DNA of 64,000 nt from Chromatiaceae bacterium. GTDB taxonomy: Bacteria; Pseudomonadota; Gammaproteobacteria; Chromatiales; Chromatiaceae. The stretch lies in contig JALOTB010000010.1 of assembly GCA_025458165.1 (NCBI GenBank), forward strand, positions 1 to 64,000, in the 5' to 3' direction. How positions within the stretch are numbered: the first letter of the stretch is position 1; each line of letters starts with the position of its first letter. The notes under the pieces were generated by a model. The model ran no database searches, was not told where the DNA came from, and saw only the letters and a list, made by a program, of their open reading frames with translations. Made by a program: the position numbers and the translations under genes. Shown piece by piece: positions 18,743-29,123 of the stretch.

Positions 18743-20041
18743 TCAATCCGCTTGGGCCCCTTTGGCGGTGCGCGGCAACCGGCGCCCCGCTCGGGGCACG
18801 ATCCTGACCGTCTTCACCGAGCTCTCGGCGGTTTGCAGGATCTCCAGAGGGTGGCCGAAGAGCTTGAGGCTCGTGCCCGGCTCTGGAATGGCCTCCATGT
18901 AGTCGAGGATGAGGCCGTTCAGCGTCTTGGGGCCTTGGGTCGGCAGGGTCCAGCGCAGCGCTCGGTTGAGCTCGCGGATACTGATGCCACAGTCGATCAG
19001 CATGCTGCCGTCCTCGGCGCGGTGGATCTCGGAGATGCGGTCGGCGGGGTCGGTGGTGAACTCGCCGACGATCTGCTCCAGCAGATCGGTGAGGGTGATG
19101 AGACCGAGGAAGTCTCCGTATTCGTCCACGACCAGGGCGATGCGCCGCTGTTGGCGCTGGAAGTTCATGAGCTGCTGGTAGAGCCCCGTCCCTTCGGGAA
19201 CGAAGTAGGGCTCGCGGGCGATCTCGCGCAGATGCTCCTTGGTGAGCCCTTTCTCCAGCAGGGCATGGAGGGCGTTGCGGGCATGGAAAACGCCGACGAC
19301 GTTGTCGATCCCTCCATCGAAGAGCGGCAATCGGGTGTAGTTGGCGTTGCGGATGGCCGCGATGATCTCCTCCTCGGAGTCCCGCAGATCGATCCCCTCG
19401 ACCTCGTTGCGGGGGATCATGATGTCCTCCACCGTGGCATTCTCCAGGTCCAGTATGGCGAGCAGCATGTCGCGGCTCCGCTCCGGAATCATGGCCCCGG
19501 CCTCGGTGACCACGGTGCGGAGCTCCTCTTGGCTCAGCGCGTTGCCGGCTGCCGAATGGACTTCGAGCCGCAGCAGCCGAAACAGGAGATGGGTGACGAT
19601 GTTGACCGTCCAGACGATGGGGTAGAGCAGCTTAAGCAGGGGTGTGTAGACGTAGGCCGCGGGATAGGCGATGCGCTCAGGGTGCATAGCCGCCAGCGTC
19701 TTGGGAGCGACCTCGGAGAAGATCAGGATGACGAGGGTCAGGATGCCCGCGGCGATCGCGATCGCCGCCTCGCCCCCGAGACGCAGCGCGATGACGGTCG
19801 CCAGCGAGGAGGCCAGGATATTGACGAAGTTATTGCCCAGCAGGATGAGCCCGATCAAACGATCCGGGCGATCCAGGAGCGCACTCGCGAGCAGGGCGCC
19901 CCGGTGCCCCTGCTCGGCCCGATGGCGGAGCCGGTAGCGGTTCATCGTCATGAGTGCCGTCTCGGACCCCGAGAAGAAGGCCGAGAGGAGGAGTAGGCCG
20001 GCCAGCGTCAGGAACAGGCCTAGCAGGGGGACGTCGGTCAC
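18743..20041 (-). CDS. CorB/CNNM-type transporter, DUF21-CBS-CorC_HlyC (YfjD-like)
   Basis: This 432-residue membrane protein has the layout of CorB: an N-terminal DUF21 transmembrane domain (MTDVPLLGLFLTLAGLLLLS, helices to ~residue 150), two cytoplasmic CBS domains (DIMIPRNEVEGIDLRDSEEE ... VVDEYGDFLGLITLTDLLEQ), and a C-terminal CorC_HlyC domain. Family members are linked to Mg2+ transport or resistance to Co2+; the substrate here is not evident. HxxE-type motifs are not discernible. It is the last gene of a probable leftward unit with the AmmeMemoRadiSam A and B genes, 52 bases downstream of them. Confidence 0.9.
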   Translation of the reverse strand: MTDVPLLGLFLTLAGLLLLSAFFSGSETALMTMNRYRLRHRAEQGHRGALLASALLDRPDRLIGLILLGNNFVNILASSLATVIALRLGGEAAIAIAAGILTLVILIFSEVAPKTLAAMHPERIAYPAAYVYTPLLKLLYPIVWTVNIVTHLLFRLLRLEVHSAAGNALSQEELRTVVTEAGAMIPERSRDMLLAILDLENATVEDIMIPRNEVEGIDLRDSEEEIIAAIRNANYTRLPLFDGGIDNVVGVFHARNALHALLEKGLTKEHLREIAREPYFVPEGTGLYQQLMNFQRQQRRIALVVDEYGDFLGLITLTDLLEQIVGEFTTDPADRISEIHRAEDGSMLIDCGISIRELNRALRWTLPTQGPKTLNGLILDYMEAIPEPGTSLKLFGHPLEILQTAESSVKTVRIVPRAGRRLPRTAKGAQAD

Positions 20042-20093
20042 GGGGCCTCGCTGGGCAGTTGGTTGGCTGCCGGGATCTGGCGGTGGTTGGCGG

Positions 20094-20678
20094 TCATTCG
20101 GAGAAGCACTCCGTGCGGTAGCGCCAGGCCTGGAGCGCGGCGGGCCAGGCGTCTATCGCGAGTCCAGCCTTGCGCTTCAAGTGTCGCAGGAAGTCCCGCG
20201 GCTCGGGGAGATCCTCCCAGACGGCGGGCAGAAAGGTCCCGCGGGCGCGGCCGGCCTCGAGGATCACCCCGTCGCGGCCGGGCACCAGGCCGGCGAGCAG
20301 CTCCGACTCGGTGGCGCAAGGCACGGGCTCGGCGGGCGCGAGCACCGAGATGCTGATCTTCAGCTCGGCGAGCTCGTCGGCGCGCAGGGGCGGGAAGCGC
20401 GGGTCGCGAAAGGCGGCCGCGAAGGCGTTCTCGGCCACGTCGCGCACCAGCGGTTGGATCGGCTCCAGGTGCCCGATGCAGCCGCGCAGGAGCCCGCCAC
20501 GGTGCAGGGTGACGAAGGCCGCACCCGGCGCGCAGAGCGGCTCCGCGTAGTCCCTGGGATCGACCGGCAGGGCCTCGCCGTCCCTCAGCCCGTGGGCGAT
20601 GGAGCAGCGCGCCAGGGCGAGCAGGAGGGTGCGGGTCGGCGCGTCGAGCCGCCCCGGCTCCGGGTCAGGCGAAGGCAT
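20094..20678 (-). CDS. amrA: AmmeMemoRadiSam system protein A (AMMECR1 domain)
   Basis: This 194-residue AMMECR1-fold protein starts MPSPDPEPGRLDAPTRTLLL. The family motif LRGCIGHLEPIQPL near residue 85 is intact, followed by AFRDPRFPPLRADELAELKI and, near the C-terminus, LPEPRDFLRHLKRKAGL. AMMECR1, a Memo-like protein and a radical SAM enzyme recur together in bacteria and archaea; their common reaction is unknown to me. Its ATG lies inside the end of the upstream Memo gene (14-base overlap), so the two are translationally coupled. Confidence 0.93.
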   Translation of the reverse strand: MPSPDPEPGRLDAPTRTLLLALARCSIAHGLRDGEALPVDPRDYAEPLCAPGAAFVTLHRGGLLRGCIGHLEPIQPLVRDVAENAFAAAFRDPRFPPLRADELAELKISISVLAPAEPVPCATESELLAGLVPGRDGVILEAGRARGTFLPAVWEDLPEPRDFLRHLKRKAGLAIDAWPAALQAWRYRTECFSE

Positions 20679-21453
20679 AGGCGCCGTAGCCGACGACCTG
20701 GCCGCGCGGGCCGGCGGTATCGCCCGAGTTGCGCAGATCCAGCGTGCGCCCATGCAGGCCGTGTCGCCGCGCCTCGCGCAGCAGTCCGTTCAGCGGGTTG
20801 CGGCCGCAGGCCTGGTGATAGCCAATGTCCTCGGGGTGCAGGGACTCGATCGCCAGGCTGGTGCGGGCGTCGATCGCCCGCGCGCTCTCGTAGTCCAGGT
20901 AGTGACTGAGGTCCGAGCTCACCACGATCAGGGTCTCCTCCCCGCCCCAGAGGCGTTCCAGGACCTCGGCGACGGTCTCGGTGTCGGCCTCCCCAACCAG
21001 GAAGGGGACGACGCGGAAGTCACCGAGCACGAGCTGCAGGAAGGGGAGCTGTACCTCCAGACAGTGCTCGCCCTCATAGGGGGCCTCGAAGCGGCGCACC
21101 TGGGGGAGATCCGCCACCCGGGCATAGGCCGCCTGGTCCACCGCGACCGCGCCGAGCGGGGTGAGCAGGCTGTCGGCCTCGGTGGCGGCCAGCCCCTGGA
21201 AGGCAATGCGGTGGGACGGCCCGAGCAGCACCACCCGTGAGATCGCCTCGACGCGGTCGGCGATCTGGGCGTAGGCGCTCCCCGCGACCGGACCGGAGTA
21301 GACGTAGCCCGCGTGGGGGGCGACGATGGCCTTCGGCGTGGTACCCATTTCGCCCCTGGCACCGCGTAGAAAGCCGCGCACCTGGCGAGAAAGCTCCTCG
21401 GGGTCGGCGGGATAAAACAGACCGGCGACTGCCGGCGGACGTGCTCGGGTCAC
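20665..21453 (-). CDS. amrB: AmmeMemoRadiSam system protein B (Memo family)
   Basis: Memo proteins (262 residues here) have the fold of class III extradiol dioxygenases. The conserved histidines of that pocket are visible in IVAPHAGYVYSGPVAG, LLGPSHRIAF and VVSSDLSHYLDYESA. I start at GTG 21453 (VTRARPPAVAGLFYPADPEE) because GAGGAG lies about 7 bases upstream and it gives the family N-terminus. A TTG ten codons earlier is possible. It is co-transcribed with the AMMECR1 gene and divergent from the radical SAM gene, with 95 bases between start codons. Confidence 0.93.
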   Translation of the reverse strand: MTRARPPAVAGLFYPADPEELSRQVRGFLRGARGEMGTTPKAIVAPHAGYVYSGPVAGSAYAQIADRVEAISRVVLLGPSHRIAFQGLAATEADSLLTPLGAVAVDQAAYARVADLPQVRRFEAPYEGEHCLEVQLPFLQLVLGDFRVVPFLVGEADTETVAEVLERLWGGEETLIVVSSDLSHYLDYESARAIDARTSLAIESLHPEDIGYHQACGRNPLNGLLREARRHGLHGRTLDLRNSGDTAGPRGQVVGYGAYAFA

Positions 21454-21548
21454 GGCGCTCTCCTCGGCCTCGGCTTGTCTCAACTACTATTTTAGAGGGT
21501 TCAGCCCGGTTGACGCAGGTGTCGATTGCCCACCTGGAGGGTATCTGG

Positions 21549-22631
<1,083 letters not shown>

Positions 22632-22659
22632 TGCCGGCGCCGCGGTCGGGCCACCGGCG

Positions 22660-23568
22660 ATGACGCCGCAGGATTGTGTGCGAGGGATTCTCGGCCGCCC
22701 CGGGCGTTTCGCCCTGAGGGTCCTCGCGGCCTTCAAGCGCAATCAGGGCCTGTTGCTGTCGGGGGCGGTGGCCTATTACATGCTGCTCTCGATCGTCCCG
22801 CTGATAGGCCTACTTCTCGTCGGGCTCTCGCAGGTGGTGCCCGAGGAGCGGCTGTTGGCGACCGTCGAGCACGACCTCGCCCTAGTGATCCCCGCGGCGG
22901 CCGAGGTCGTCGTCGAGCACCTCCATGCCTTCCTCGCCAACCGCCACCTGGTCGGCTGGGTGGGCTTCGCCGTCCTGGTCTTCTTCGCCACTACGGCCTT
23001 CACGGTGCTGGAGAACGCCATGGCGGTGATCTTCTTCCACCGGGTCGCGATCCATCGACGGCACTTCCTGGTCTCGGCGCTGATTCCATTCCTCTTCATC
23101 GCCTTCATCGGGCTGGGCCTGCTCCTGATTACCGTGATCAGCGGCGCCTTGCAGTCGTTAGACGATCGCGAGGTGCGCCTCCTCGGGCAGGTCTGGGGGC
23201 TCGACGGGCTCTCGGGCTGGAGCCTTTATCTCATGGGGTTCGGGGGCCTGGTGATGCTGTTGACCGGGCTCTACATGGTCATGCCGATCGGGCGGATCGC
23301 GCTCCGACATGCCCTGATCGGCGGCCTAGTGGCCGCGGTGCTCTGGGAGCTCAGCCGCCACGTGCTCGTCTGGTACTTCAAGACCCTCTCCCTGGTGAAC
23401 CTGATCTACGGCTCGCTCGCGAGCGCGGTGGTGGTGCTGTTGAGCTTCGAGGTCGCGGCGATCATCCTGCTGCTGGGCGCCCAGGTAATCGCCGAGTTCG
23501 AGCGCTGCACCATTGATGAGGGACAGGACCGCGGGGGATCGGGCTTCCAGACCGGACCGCATCGCTGA
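22660..23568 (+). CDS. YihY/BrkB-family inner-membrane protein
   Basis: This 302-residue protein has five to six membrane helices. It matches the YihY family (formerly misnamed RNase BN): FKRNQGLLLSGAVAYYMLLS, the conserved LSIVPLIGLLL, and near the end LVNLIYGSLASAVVVLLSFE. Function is not established. The ATG at 22660 gives a family-like N-terminus (MTPQDCVRGILGRPGRFALR). It begins 28 bases after the radical SAM gene. Confidence 0.92.
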   Translation: MTPQDCVRGILGRPGRFALRVLAAFKRNQGLLLSGAVAYYMLLSIVPLIGLLLVGLSQVVPEERLLATVEHDLALVIPAAAEVVVEHLHAFLANRHLVGWVGFAVLVFFATTAFTVLENAMAVIFFHRVAIHRRHFLVSALIPFLFIAFIGLGLLLITVISGALQSLDDREVRLLGQVWGLDGLSGWSLYLMGFGGLVMLLTGLYMVMPIGRIALRHALIGGLVAAVLWELSRHVLVWYFKTLSLVNLIYGSLASAVVVLLSFEVAAIILLLGAQVIAEFERCTIDEGQDRGGSGFQTGPHR

Positions 23569-23580
23569 CCACAGCCCGCC

Positions 23581-23608
23581 TTGCAACCCCCTCGGCGTCG
23601 GCGATAAT
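23581..23608 (+). promoter_or_regulatory. Candidate promoter for rdgC
   Basis: TTGCAA (23581-23586), a 16-base spacer and GATAAT (23603-23608) lie 27 bases before the rdgC ATG. Confidence 0.55.
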
Positions 23609-23635
23609 GCCGCCCCTTTGCCTTGGGGAGGGGTC

Positions 23636-24544
23636 ATGTTCAAGAACGTCCGTTTCTACCAGCTCGACGACGCCGGGGCGGTGCTCGCGGAGGCGACTGA
23701 AGAGCGCCTCGCCGAGCGGCGCTTCCGCCCCTGTGGTCCGCTCGAGACCGCGACCTTCGGCTGGACCCCCCCGCTCGGCGAGCGCGCCGAGGCCCTGACC
23801 CACTCTGGCAACGGCTGCCTGCTGCTGACCGCGCGCCGGCAGGAGCGGCTGCTGCCCTCGGCGGTGGTCGCAGAGGCCGTCGACGAGCGAGCCGCCGAGA
23901 TCGAGGACCGCGAGGCGCGCGACGTCGGCCGGGCGGAGCGGCGGCGCCTGCGCGAGGAGGTGCTGGTCGAGATGCTCCCGCGCGCCTTCACCCGCTCGCG
24001 CCAGGTCCGCGCCTACGTTGATGGCGTCGCCGGCCTGTTGGTCATCGACGCGGCGAGCGACAAGGCCGCCGAGGAGCTGGTCAGCTTGCTGCGGGAGACC
24101 CTTGGGACCCTGCGGGCGCGCCCGCCGCGGCCGGTGCGCCAGCCCGTGTCGCTGATGACCGCCTGGGTGAACGGGGGCGAGCTGCCCGAGGGTCTGCTCC
24201 TGGGCGATGAGTGCGAGCTGCGCGACGCCCGCGACGAACGCTCGGTGGTGCGCTGCCGAGGTCAGGACCTGGCGGGGGAGGAGATCTCCACCCACCTGCG
24301 TGCCGGCAAGGAGGTAGTGAAGCTCGCCCTCGACTGGCAGGAACGCCTCTCCTTCGTCCTGCAGGACGACCTCTCGCTCAAGCGCCTGCGCTTCGCCGAC
24401 GCCTTGGTCGGAGAGGCCAACGAGCCGCAGATCGAGGACCCGGCCGCCCGCTTCGATGCCGAGTTCGCTATCATGGCGCTCGAATTGCGAGGGCTGCTCG
24501 ACCGGTTTCAGACGCTGTTCGGCGTCGGCGGCGAGGCCCTCTGA
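23636..24544 (+). CDS. rdgC: Recombination-associated protein RdgC
   Basis: RdgC (302 residues) is a DNA-binding ring protein that restrains RecA filament formation; it is nucleoid-associated. The start MFKNVRFYQLDDAG is the family signature, following a GGGGAGGGG ribosome-binding site. Family motifs seen include RFRPCGPLETATFGWTPPLG and LTARRQERLLPSAVVAEAVD. Length is normal. It has its own promoter and 51 bases separate it from the next gene. Confidence 0.96.
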   Translation: MFKNVRFYQLDDAGAVLAEATEERLAERRFRPCGPLETATFGWTPPLGERAEALTHSGNGCLLLTARRQERLLPSAVVAEAVDERAAEIEDREARDVGRAERRRLREEVLVEMLPRAFTRSRQVRAYVDGVAGLLVIDAASDKAAEELVSLLRETLGTLRARPPRPVRQPVSLMTAWVNGGELPEGLLLGDECELRDARDERSVVRCRGQDLAGEEISTHLRAGKEVVKLALDWQERLSFVLQDDLSLKRLRFADALVGEANEPQIEDPAARFDAEFAIMALELRGLLDRFQTLFGVGGEAL

Positions 24545-24595
24545 GCGCGCCGAGGGATCGGCGCCCTGCCCGCCAAACCGACGAGACGGTCCAAG

Positions 24596-26326
24596 ATGTC
24601 CCAAACACCCGCCCCCGAAGACAGGTCCGCCGCCCCGCCCACGCTGCTCGTCGAGCCGGCCCGCGCCGAGGCGCTGCGCGCGGCCTCGCTCGGGTTCCCG
24701 TCGCTGACGCTGACGCGGCGGCAGCTTTGCGACCTGGAGCTGCTCCTGAACGGCGGATTCGCCCCGCTCAAGGGCTTCATGGACCGGGCCACCTGGCAGT
24801 CCGTGGTGGAGGGTTCCCGTCTGCCCGACGGCTCGGTCTGGCCGATCCCGGTCACCCTAGACATCGACGCCGTGCTGGCCGAGAAGCTCCCGCCTGGCAC
24901 CCAGGTGGCCCTGCGCGACGGCGAGGGGTTCATGCCTGCTGTCCTGACGGTGACCGAGGTCTGGGAGGCGGACAAGCCGCAAGAGGCCGAGCGGGTCTAC
25001 GGCACCACCGCCACCGCTCACCCCGGCATCCGCTATCTCTTCGAGCGGGTCAAGTCGCACTATCTCGCCGGCACCCTAGAGGGCATCCAGCTCCCGGCGC
25101 ACCACGAGTTCGAGACCCTCTGGGACACCCCCGAGGAGCTCCGCCACATGTTCCGCAAGCTTGGCTGGCGGCGGGTTATCGCCTTCCACGCGAGCGCCGT
25201 GATGCACCGGCTGCACCGGCAGGTGGTGATCGATGCCGCCAAGCAGCACCACGCCCACATCCTGATCCATCCCGCGGTAGGTGAGACCAAGCCGGGCGAT
25301 CTGCATCACTACGCCCGTGTGCACTGCTACAAGGCGATCCGCCATCACCTCCCGCATGAAATGACGGCCCTGTCGCTGCTCCCCCTCGCCATGCGCATGG
25401 CCGGACCGCGCGAGGCCCTGTGGCATGCCCTGGTCAACCGCAACTTCGGCTGTACCCACTTCCTGGTCGGGCCGGATCACGCCTCGCCGCCGCGCGAGGT
25501 GGGCGCCGAGCCCTTCTACGCCAAGTACGAGGCGCAGGAGCTGGTACGCCGCTTCGCCGACGAGATCGGCATCGAGCTGGTGGCCCAGCCGGAGTACCGC
25601 TATGTGCCGGCCCGGCGGACCTTCCTAGCGGAGCCCCAGATCCGTGAGGAGGGGCTGGAGTTCGTCAGTATCGGCAAGGGCGAGCTCAAGTCGGCCCTGC
25701 TCCACAACCGCGGGCTGCCGGACTGGTTCAGCTACCCCGAGGTGATCGCCCAGCTCCAGCGGGTCTACCCGCCGCGCAGCCGGCAGGGCATCACCCTCTT
25801 CTTCACCGGACTCTCGGGCTCGGGCAAGTCGACCATCGCCAACATCATCTTCGCCAAGCTCATCGAGGCGGGCGGGCGGCCGGTCTCGCTCCTCGACGGC
25901 GACATCGTGCGCCAGAATCTTTCGAGCGAGCTCGGCTTCTCCAAGGCGCACCGCGACCTCAACATCCGGCGAATCGGATTCGTGGCGAGCGAGATCACCA
26001 AGAACGGCGGGGTGGCGATCTGCGCCCCGATCGCGCCCTATCAGGAGACCCGGCGCGCCGTGCGCGAGCTGATCGAGCAGCACGGGGCCTTCGTCGAGAT
26101 TCACGTCTCCACGCCGTTGGAGGTGTGCGAGGCGCGTGACCGCAAGGGCCTCTACGCCAAGGCACGCAAGGGGATCATCCCGGAGTTCACCGGGATCAGC
26201 GACCCCTACGAGGTGCCGGAGCGCCCGGAGCTGCGCATCGACACCAGCCAGCTCGGCCCCACCGAGGCGGCCCAGGAGGTGCTGCTGTATCTCTTCAAGG
26301 AAGGCTATCTGGATGCCGACGGCTGA
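24596..26326 (+). CDS. Sat-APS kinase fusion with a diverged ATP-sulfurylase active site
   Basis: This 576-residue protein joins an N-terminal ATP sulfurylase (Sat)-like half (residues 1 to ~390) to a C-terminal APS kinase half. The kinase looks complete: Walker A GLSGSGKST (405-413), DGDIVRQNLSSELGFS, and ISDPYEVPERPEL. The Sat fold is clear (LIHPAVGETKPGD, PLAMRMAGPREALWHALV), and HxxH (His204, His207) is present. However, the sulfate-site motif QTRN is HASA (198-201), and the conserved Arg of VGRDHA is Pro293. The SGTxxR segment is also not recognisable. The usual reaction (sulfate + ATP to APS, then PAPS) is therefore doubtful for the first step. It is convergent with a polysaccharide operon. 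The name in databases is probably bifunctional Sat/CysC. Confidence 0.88.
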   Translation: MSQTPAPEDRSAAPPTLLVEPARAEALRAASLGFPSLTLTRRQLCDLELLLNGGFAPLKGFMDRATWQSVVEGSRLPDGSVWPIPVTLDIDAVLAEKLPPGTQVALRDGEGFMPAVLTVTEVWEADKPQEAERVYGTTATAHPGIRYLFERVKSHYLAGTLEGIQLPAHHEFETLWDTPEELRHMFRKLGWRRVIAFHASAVMHRLHRQVVIDAAKQHHAHILIHPAVGETKPGDLHHYARVHCYKAIRHHLPHEMTALSLLPLAMRMAGPREALWHALVNRNFGCTHFLVGPDHASPPREVGAEPFYAKYEAQELVRRFADEIGIELVAQPEYRYVPARRTFLAEPQIREEGLEFVSIGKGELKSALLHNRGLPDWFSYPEVIAQLQRVYPPRSRQGITLFFTGLSGSGKSTIANIIFAKLIEAGGRPVSLLDGDIVRQNLSSELGFSKAHRDLNIRRIGFVASEITKNGGVAICAPIAPYQETRRAVRELIEQHGAFVEIHVSTPLEVCEARDRKGLYAKARKGIIPEFTGISDPYEVPERPELRIDTSQLGPTEAAQEVLLYLFKEGYLDADG

Positions 26327-26360
26327 ACCGTAGATCCCGGGTAAAGGGGTTGGGAATCAA

Positions 26361-26395
26361 GGCGCTGGCGGTTGATGCAAATCAAAGCGCCAGCG
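26361..26395. terminator. Two-tier hairpin between convergent genes
   Basis: CGCTGGCG / CGCCAGCG forms an 8-bp outer stem, then TTGAT / ATCAA a 5-bp inner stem closed by a GCAA tetraloop, beginning 35 bases past the Sat-APS kinase stop. It has no T-tract on either strand. It may be a terminator or 3'-end stabiliser for one or both transcripts. The rest of this 243-base gap (26327-26569) shows nothing else that I recognise. Confidence 0.4.
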
Positions 26396-26569
26396 TCCGG
26401 CGAGCGCTATCGTTTGGGTCGACTGCAATGGTCGTTTCCGTGGAAATGCGCTAGCTTGCGGGCGGCCAGGCCTGCTTCCAAACCTCCGACGGCAGTCCTG
26501 GCCCCCCGCGCCTTTTTCCCGCTCCCTAGTGATCGCGGCGAGCAACGGCCGGCGCCGATGCGGCCTCGC

Positions 26570-27577
26570 TCAGATCCGATAGTACTCCCGATACCAGTCC
26601 ACGAAGCGTGACACCCCCACCTCCACCGAGGTGCTCGGCATGTAGCCGGTGTCGCGCACCAGGTCCTCCACGTCGGCGTAGGTGTCGGGCACGTCGCCGG
26701 CCTGCAGTGGCAGCAGGTTCTTCTGCGCGCTGCGTCCCAGGCAGCGCTCCAGGACCTCGATGTAGTGGGTGAGCTCCACCGGGTGCTGGTTGCCGATGTT
26801 GTACAGACGGTAGGGCGCGGAGCTGCTCGCCGAGTCCGGCTTTTCGCCGCTCCAGGCCGGGTCGGGTGAAGGGACGCGGTCGAGCACCCGGATCAGCCCC
26901 TCGACAATGTCGTCGATGTAGGTGAAGTCGCGCCGGTGCCGGCCGTAGTTGAAGACGTCGATGGGTTCGCCGGCGAGGATCGCGCGGGTGAATTTGAAGA
27001 GCGCCATGTCCGGCCGCCCCCAGGGTCCATAGACGGTAAAGAAGCGCAGCCCGGTGGTCGGCAGCCGGTAGAGGTGGCTGTAGGTGTGGGCCATCAGCTC
27101 ATTGGCCTTCTTGCTCGCCGCGTACAGGCTTAGTGGGTGGTCCACGTTGTGATGGACCGAGAAGGGCATGTTGGTGTTGGCGCCGTAGACCGAGCTGCTG
27201 GAGGCGTAGACCAGGTGCTCGGCGCCCTGGTGGCGGCAGCCCTCGAGGATGTTGGCGAAACCGGTCAGGTTGGTGTCGACATAGGCCATCGGGTTCTCGA
27301 TCGAATAGCGCACCCCGGCCTGGGCGGCGAGGTTCACCACGCGATCGGGGCGGTGCTCGGCGAAGGCGGCGCCGACCGTCGCGCGGTCGTGGATGTCGAT
27401 GCGGAGATCCGTATAGCCGGGGAACTCCAGCGTGCGCGCGAGGCGCGCGCGCTTGAGCGCGACGTCGTAGTAGTCGTTCAGGTTGTCGACGCCAATCACC
27501 TGGTCCCCGCGCTCGAGCAGGCGCAGCGACAGGGCCGAACCGATAAAGCCGGCACTGCCGGTCACCAAGACTTTCAT
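26570..27577 (-). CDS. NAD-dependent epimerase, UDP-glucuronate 4-epimerase type
   Basis: This 335-residue SDR enzyme starts [20 protein letters not shown] after AGGAAA. The NAD-binding GxxGxxG is at residues 7-13 (GSAGFIG). The catalytic Tyr152 and Lys156 (YAASK) and the SSSSVYG segment are present. [16 protein letters not shown] and the [17 protein letters not shown] stretch are typical of the CapI/LspL-like UDP-glucuronate 4-epimerases, which make UDP-galacturonate for surface polysaccharides. It lies 35 bases downstream of the UDP-sugar dehydrogenase on the same strand. Confidence 0.9.
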   Translation of the reverse strand: MKVLVTGSAGFIGSALSLRLLERGDQVIGVDNLNDYYDVALKRARLARTLEFPGYTDLRIDIHDRATVGAAFAEHRPDRVVNLAAQAGVRYSIENPMAYVDTNLTGFANILEGCRHQGAEHLVYASSSSVYGANTNMPFSVHHNVDHPLSLYAASKKANELMAHTYSHLYRLPTTGLRFFTVYGPWGRPDMALFKFTRAILAGEPIDVFNYGRHRRDFTYIDDIVEGLIRVLDRVPSPDPAWSGEKPDSASSSAPYRLYNIGNQHPVELTHYIEVLERCLGRSAQKNLLPLQAGDVPDTYADVEDLVRDTGYMPSTSVEVGVSRFVDWYREYYRI

Positions 27578-27612
27578 AGGTTTCCTCGAGGGGTTGGGGT
27601 GCGTCGGCGACC

Positions 27613-28896
27613 TCAGAGCCGGCCGTCGACCGCCTCGGCCGGCAGGACCAGCTTGACGTCGTAGAGCACGGCGCCGGGCTTGCCGAAGGCGCGGATATGC
27701 TCGGGGCCCAGGTCGCGGAACTGGTGATGGGCGACGGCCAGGATCACCGCGTCGTAGGTCCCGAGGGCGGGCTCGGCTATGGGGCGGATGCCGTACTCGG
27801 CCTCGGCCTCGTCGGGGTTGACCCAGGGATCGTGGACGTCGGCGCCGATGCCGTAGTCCGTAAGCTCGTGGACGATGTCGACCACCCGGGTGTTGCGCAG
27901 ATCCGGGCAGTTCTCCTTGAAGGTGAGCCCGAGCACCAGGACGCGGCTCCCAGCGTGCAGCATGTCGCGCTGCATCATGAGCTTGATTACCCGGCTCGCC
28001 ACGTAGGCCCCCATGCTGTCGTTCAGCCGCCGCCCGGCGAGGATGATCTCCGGGTGGTAGCCGATCGCCTGCGCCTTGTGGGTGAGGTAGTAGGGGTCGA
28101 CCCCGATACAGTGCCCGCCCACCAGGCCGGGACGGAAGGGGAGGAAGTTCCACTTGCTCCCGGCCGCGTCGAGGACCTCCTCGGTGTCGATGCCGAGCCG
28201 GTTGAAGATGAGCGCCAGCTCGTTGATCAGCGCGATGTTGACGTCGCGCTGGGTGTTCTCGATCACCTTGGCCGCCTCGGCCACGCGGATGCTGCTCGCC
28301 TTGTGGGTCCCGGCGCGGATGATGCTGCGGTAGAGGACGTCGACGAAGTCGGCCACCTCCGGCGTCGAGCCGGATGTGACTTTCTTGATCGTGGGCAGTC
28401 GGTGCTCCTTGTCGCCGGGGTTGATGCGCTCGGGGCTGTAGCCGGCGAAGAAGTCCTGGTTGAACCGCAGGCCCGAGACCTCCTCGATGATCGGGACGCA
28501 GACCTCCTCGGTCGCGCCGGGGTAGACGGTCGACTCGTAGATCACCAGGGAGCCCGGCTGGATCACCCGCCCGAGCGTGCGGCTGGCCGACTCCAACGGG
28601 CGAAAGTCGGGCTCCTTGTGGTCGTTGATCGGCGTCGGGACGGTGACGATCAAGACGTTGCATTCCTTGAGGTCCTGCTCGTCGCTGCTGTAGCGCAGCG
28701 GCGCGCTGCGCAGCTCCTCGGGCTCGACCTCCAGCGAGCTGTCACGCCCCTCGCGGAGCTCCGCGATGCGCGCCGCGTTGATGTCGAACCCGAGCGTGGG
28801 ATAGCGCTTGGAGAGTTCCACCGCGAGTGGGAGACCGACGTAGCCGAGGCCCACTATCCCGATGCGGACTCGGTCGAGAGCGATATCGAACGGCAT
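27613..28896 (-). CDS. UDP-N-acetylglucosamine/UDP-sugar 6-dehydrogenase (TviB/WbpO type)
   Basis: This 427-residue nucleotide-sugar dehydrogenase oxidises the C6 hydroxyl of a UDP-hexose to a carboxylate using two NAD+. It has the Rossmann motif [13 protein letters not shown] at residues 13-25, and the catalytic Cys263 in the motif [15 protein letters not shown]. The [17 protein letters not shown] and [17 protein letters not shown] segments match the TviB/VipA/WbpO branch (UDP-GlcNAc or UDP-GalNAc) better than the UDP-glucose enzymes, but the substrate is an inference. A GGGAGAAAGG ribosome-binding site precedes the ATG. It is the first gene of a two-gene leftward operon. Confidence 0.88.
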   Translation of the reverse strand: MPFDIALDRVRIGIVGLGYVGLPLAVELSKRYPTLGFDINAARIAELREGRDSSLEVEPEELRSAPLRYSSDEQDLKECNVLIVTVPTPINDHKEPDFRPLESASRTLGRVIQPGSLVIYESTVYPGATEEVCVPIIEEVSGLRFNQDFFAGYSPERINPGDKEHRLPTIKKVTSGSTPEVADFVDVLYRSIIRAGTHKASSIRVAEAAKVIENTQRDVNIALINELALIFNRLGIDTEEVLDAAGSKWNFLPFRPGLVGGHCIGVDPYYLTHKAQAIGYHPEIILAGRRLNDSMGAYVASRVIKLMMQRDMLHAGSRVLVLGLTFKENCPDLRNTRVVDIVHELTDYGIGADVHDPWVNPDEAEAEYGIRPIAEPALGTYDAVILAVAHHQFRDLGPEHIRAFGKPGAVLYDVKLVLPAEAVDGRL

Positions 28897-28957
28897 TTGC
28901 CTTTCTCCCTGTGGTTAGGGGCTGAGGCCGCCGCGGCGTACTTCTGCCAGGGCAGCG

Positions 28958-28984
28958 GCGCGCATCATAACAACGCATGCGCGC
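28958..28984. repeat. Inverted repeat in a divergent promoter region
   Basis: A perfect 8-bp inverted repeat, GCGCGCAT ... ATGCGCGC, with an 11-base A-rich spacer sits in the 227-base gap between the UDP-sugar dehydrogenase and the sugar transferase. It may be an operator; nothing else in the gap is convincing. Confidence 0.35.
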
Positions 28985-29123
28985 GGGAGGCGACCAGCGG
29001 TCCCGCAAGGCGTGACGGGGATCGGATTTCCGGGCGAACGGCTGTGTTAGCATCAATTGCGTTGGCCAATGCGTCCACTCCGGCACCGCGTCCTCTACCC
29101 TGCCCGTCCCCGCCACGGCATTC

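Noticed and set aside
26570..28663. A single 697-residue fusion reading through the epimerase and the dehydrogenase
   Set aside because: The upstream 360 residues are an out-of-frame reading of the dehydrogenase gene. The real epimerase begins at ATG 27577 with its own ribosome-binding site.
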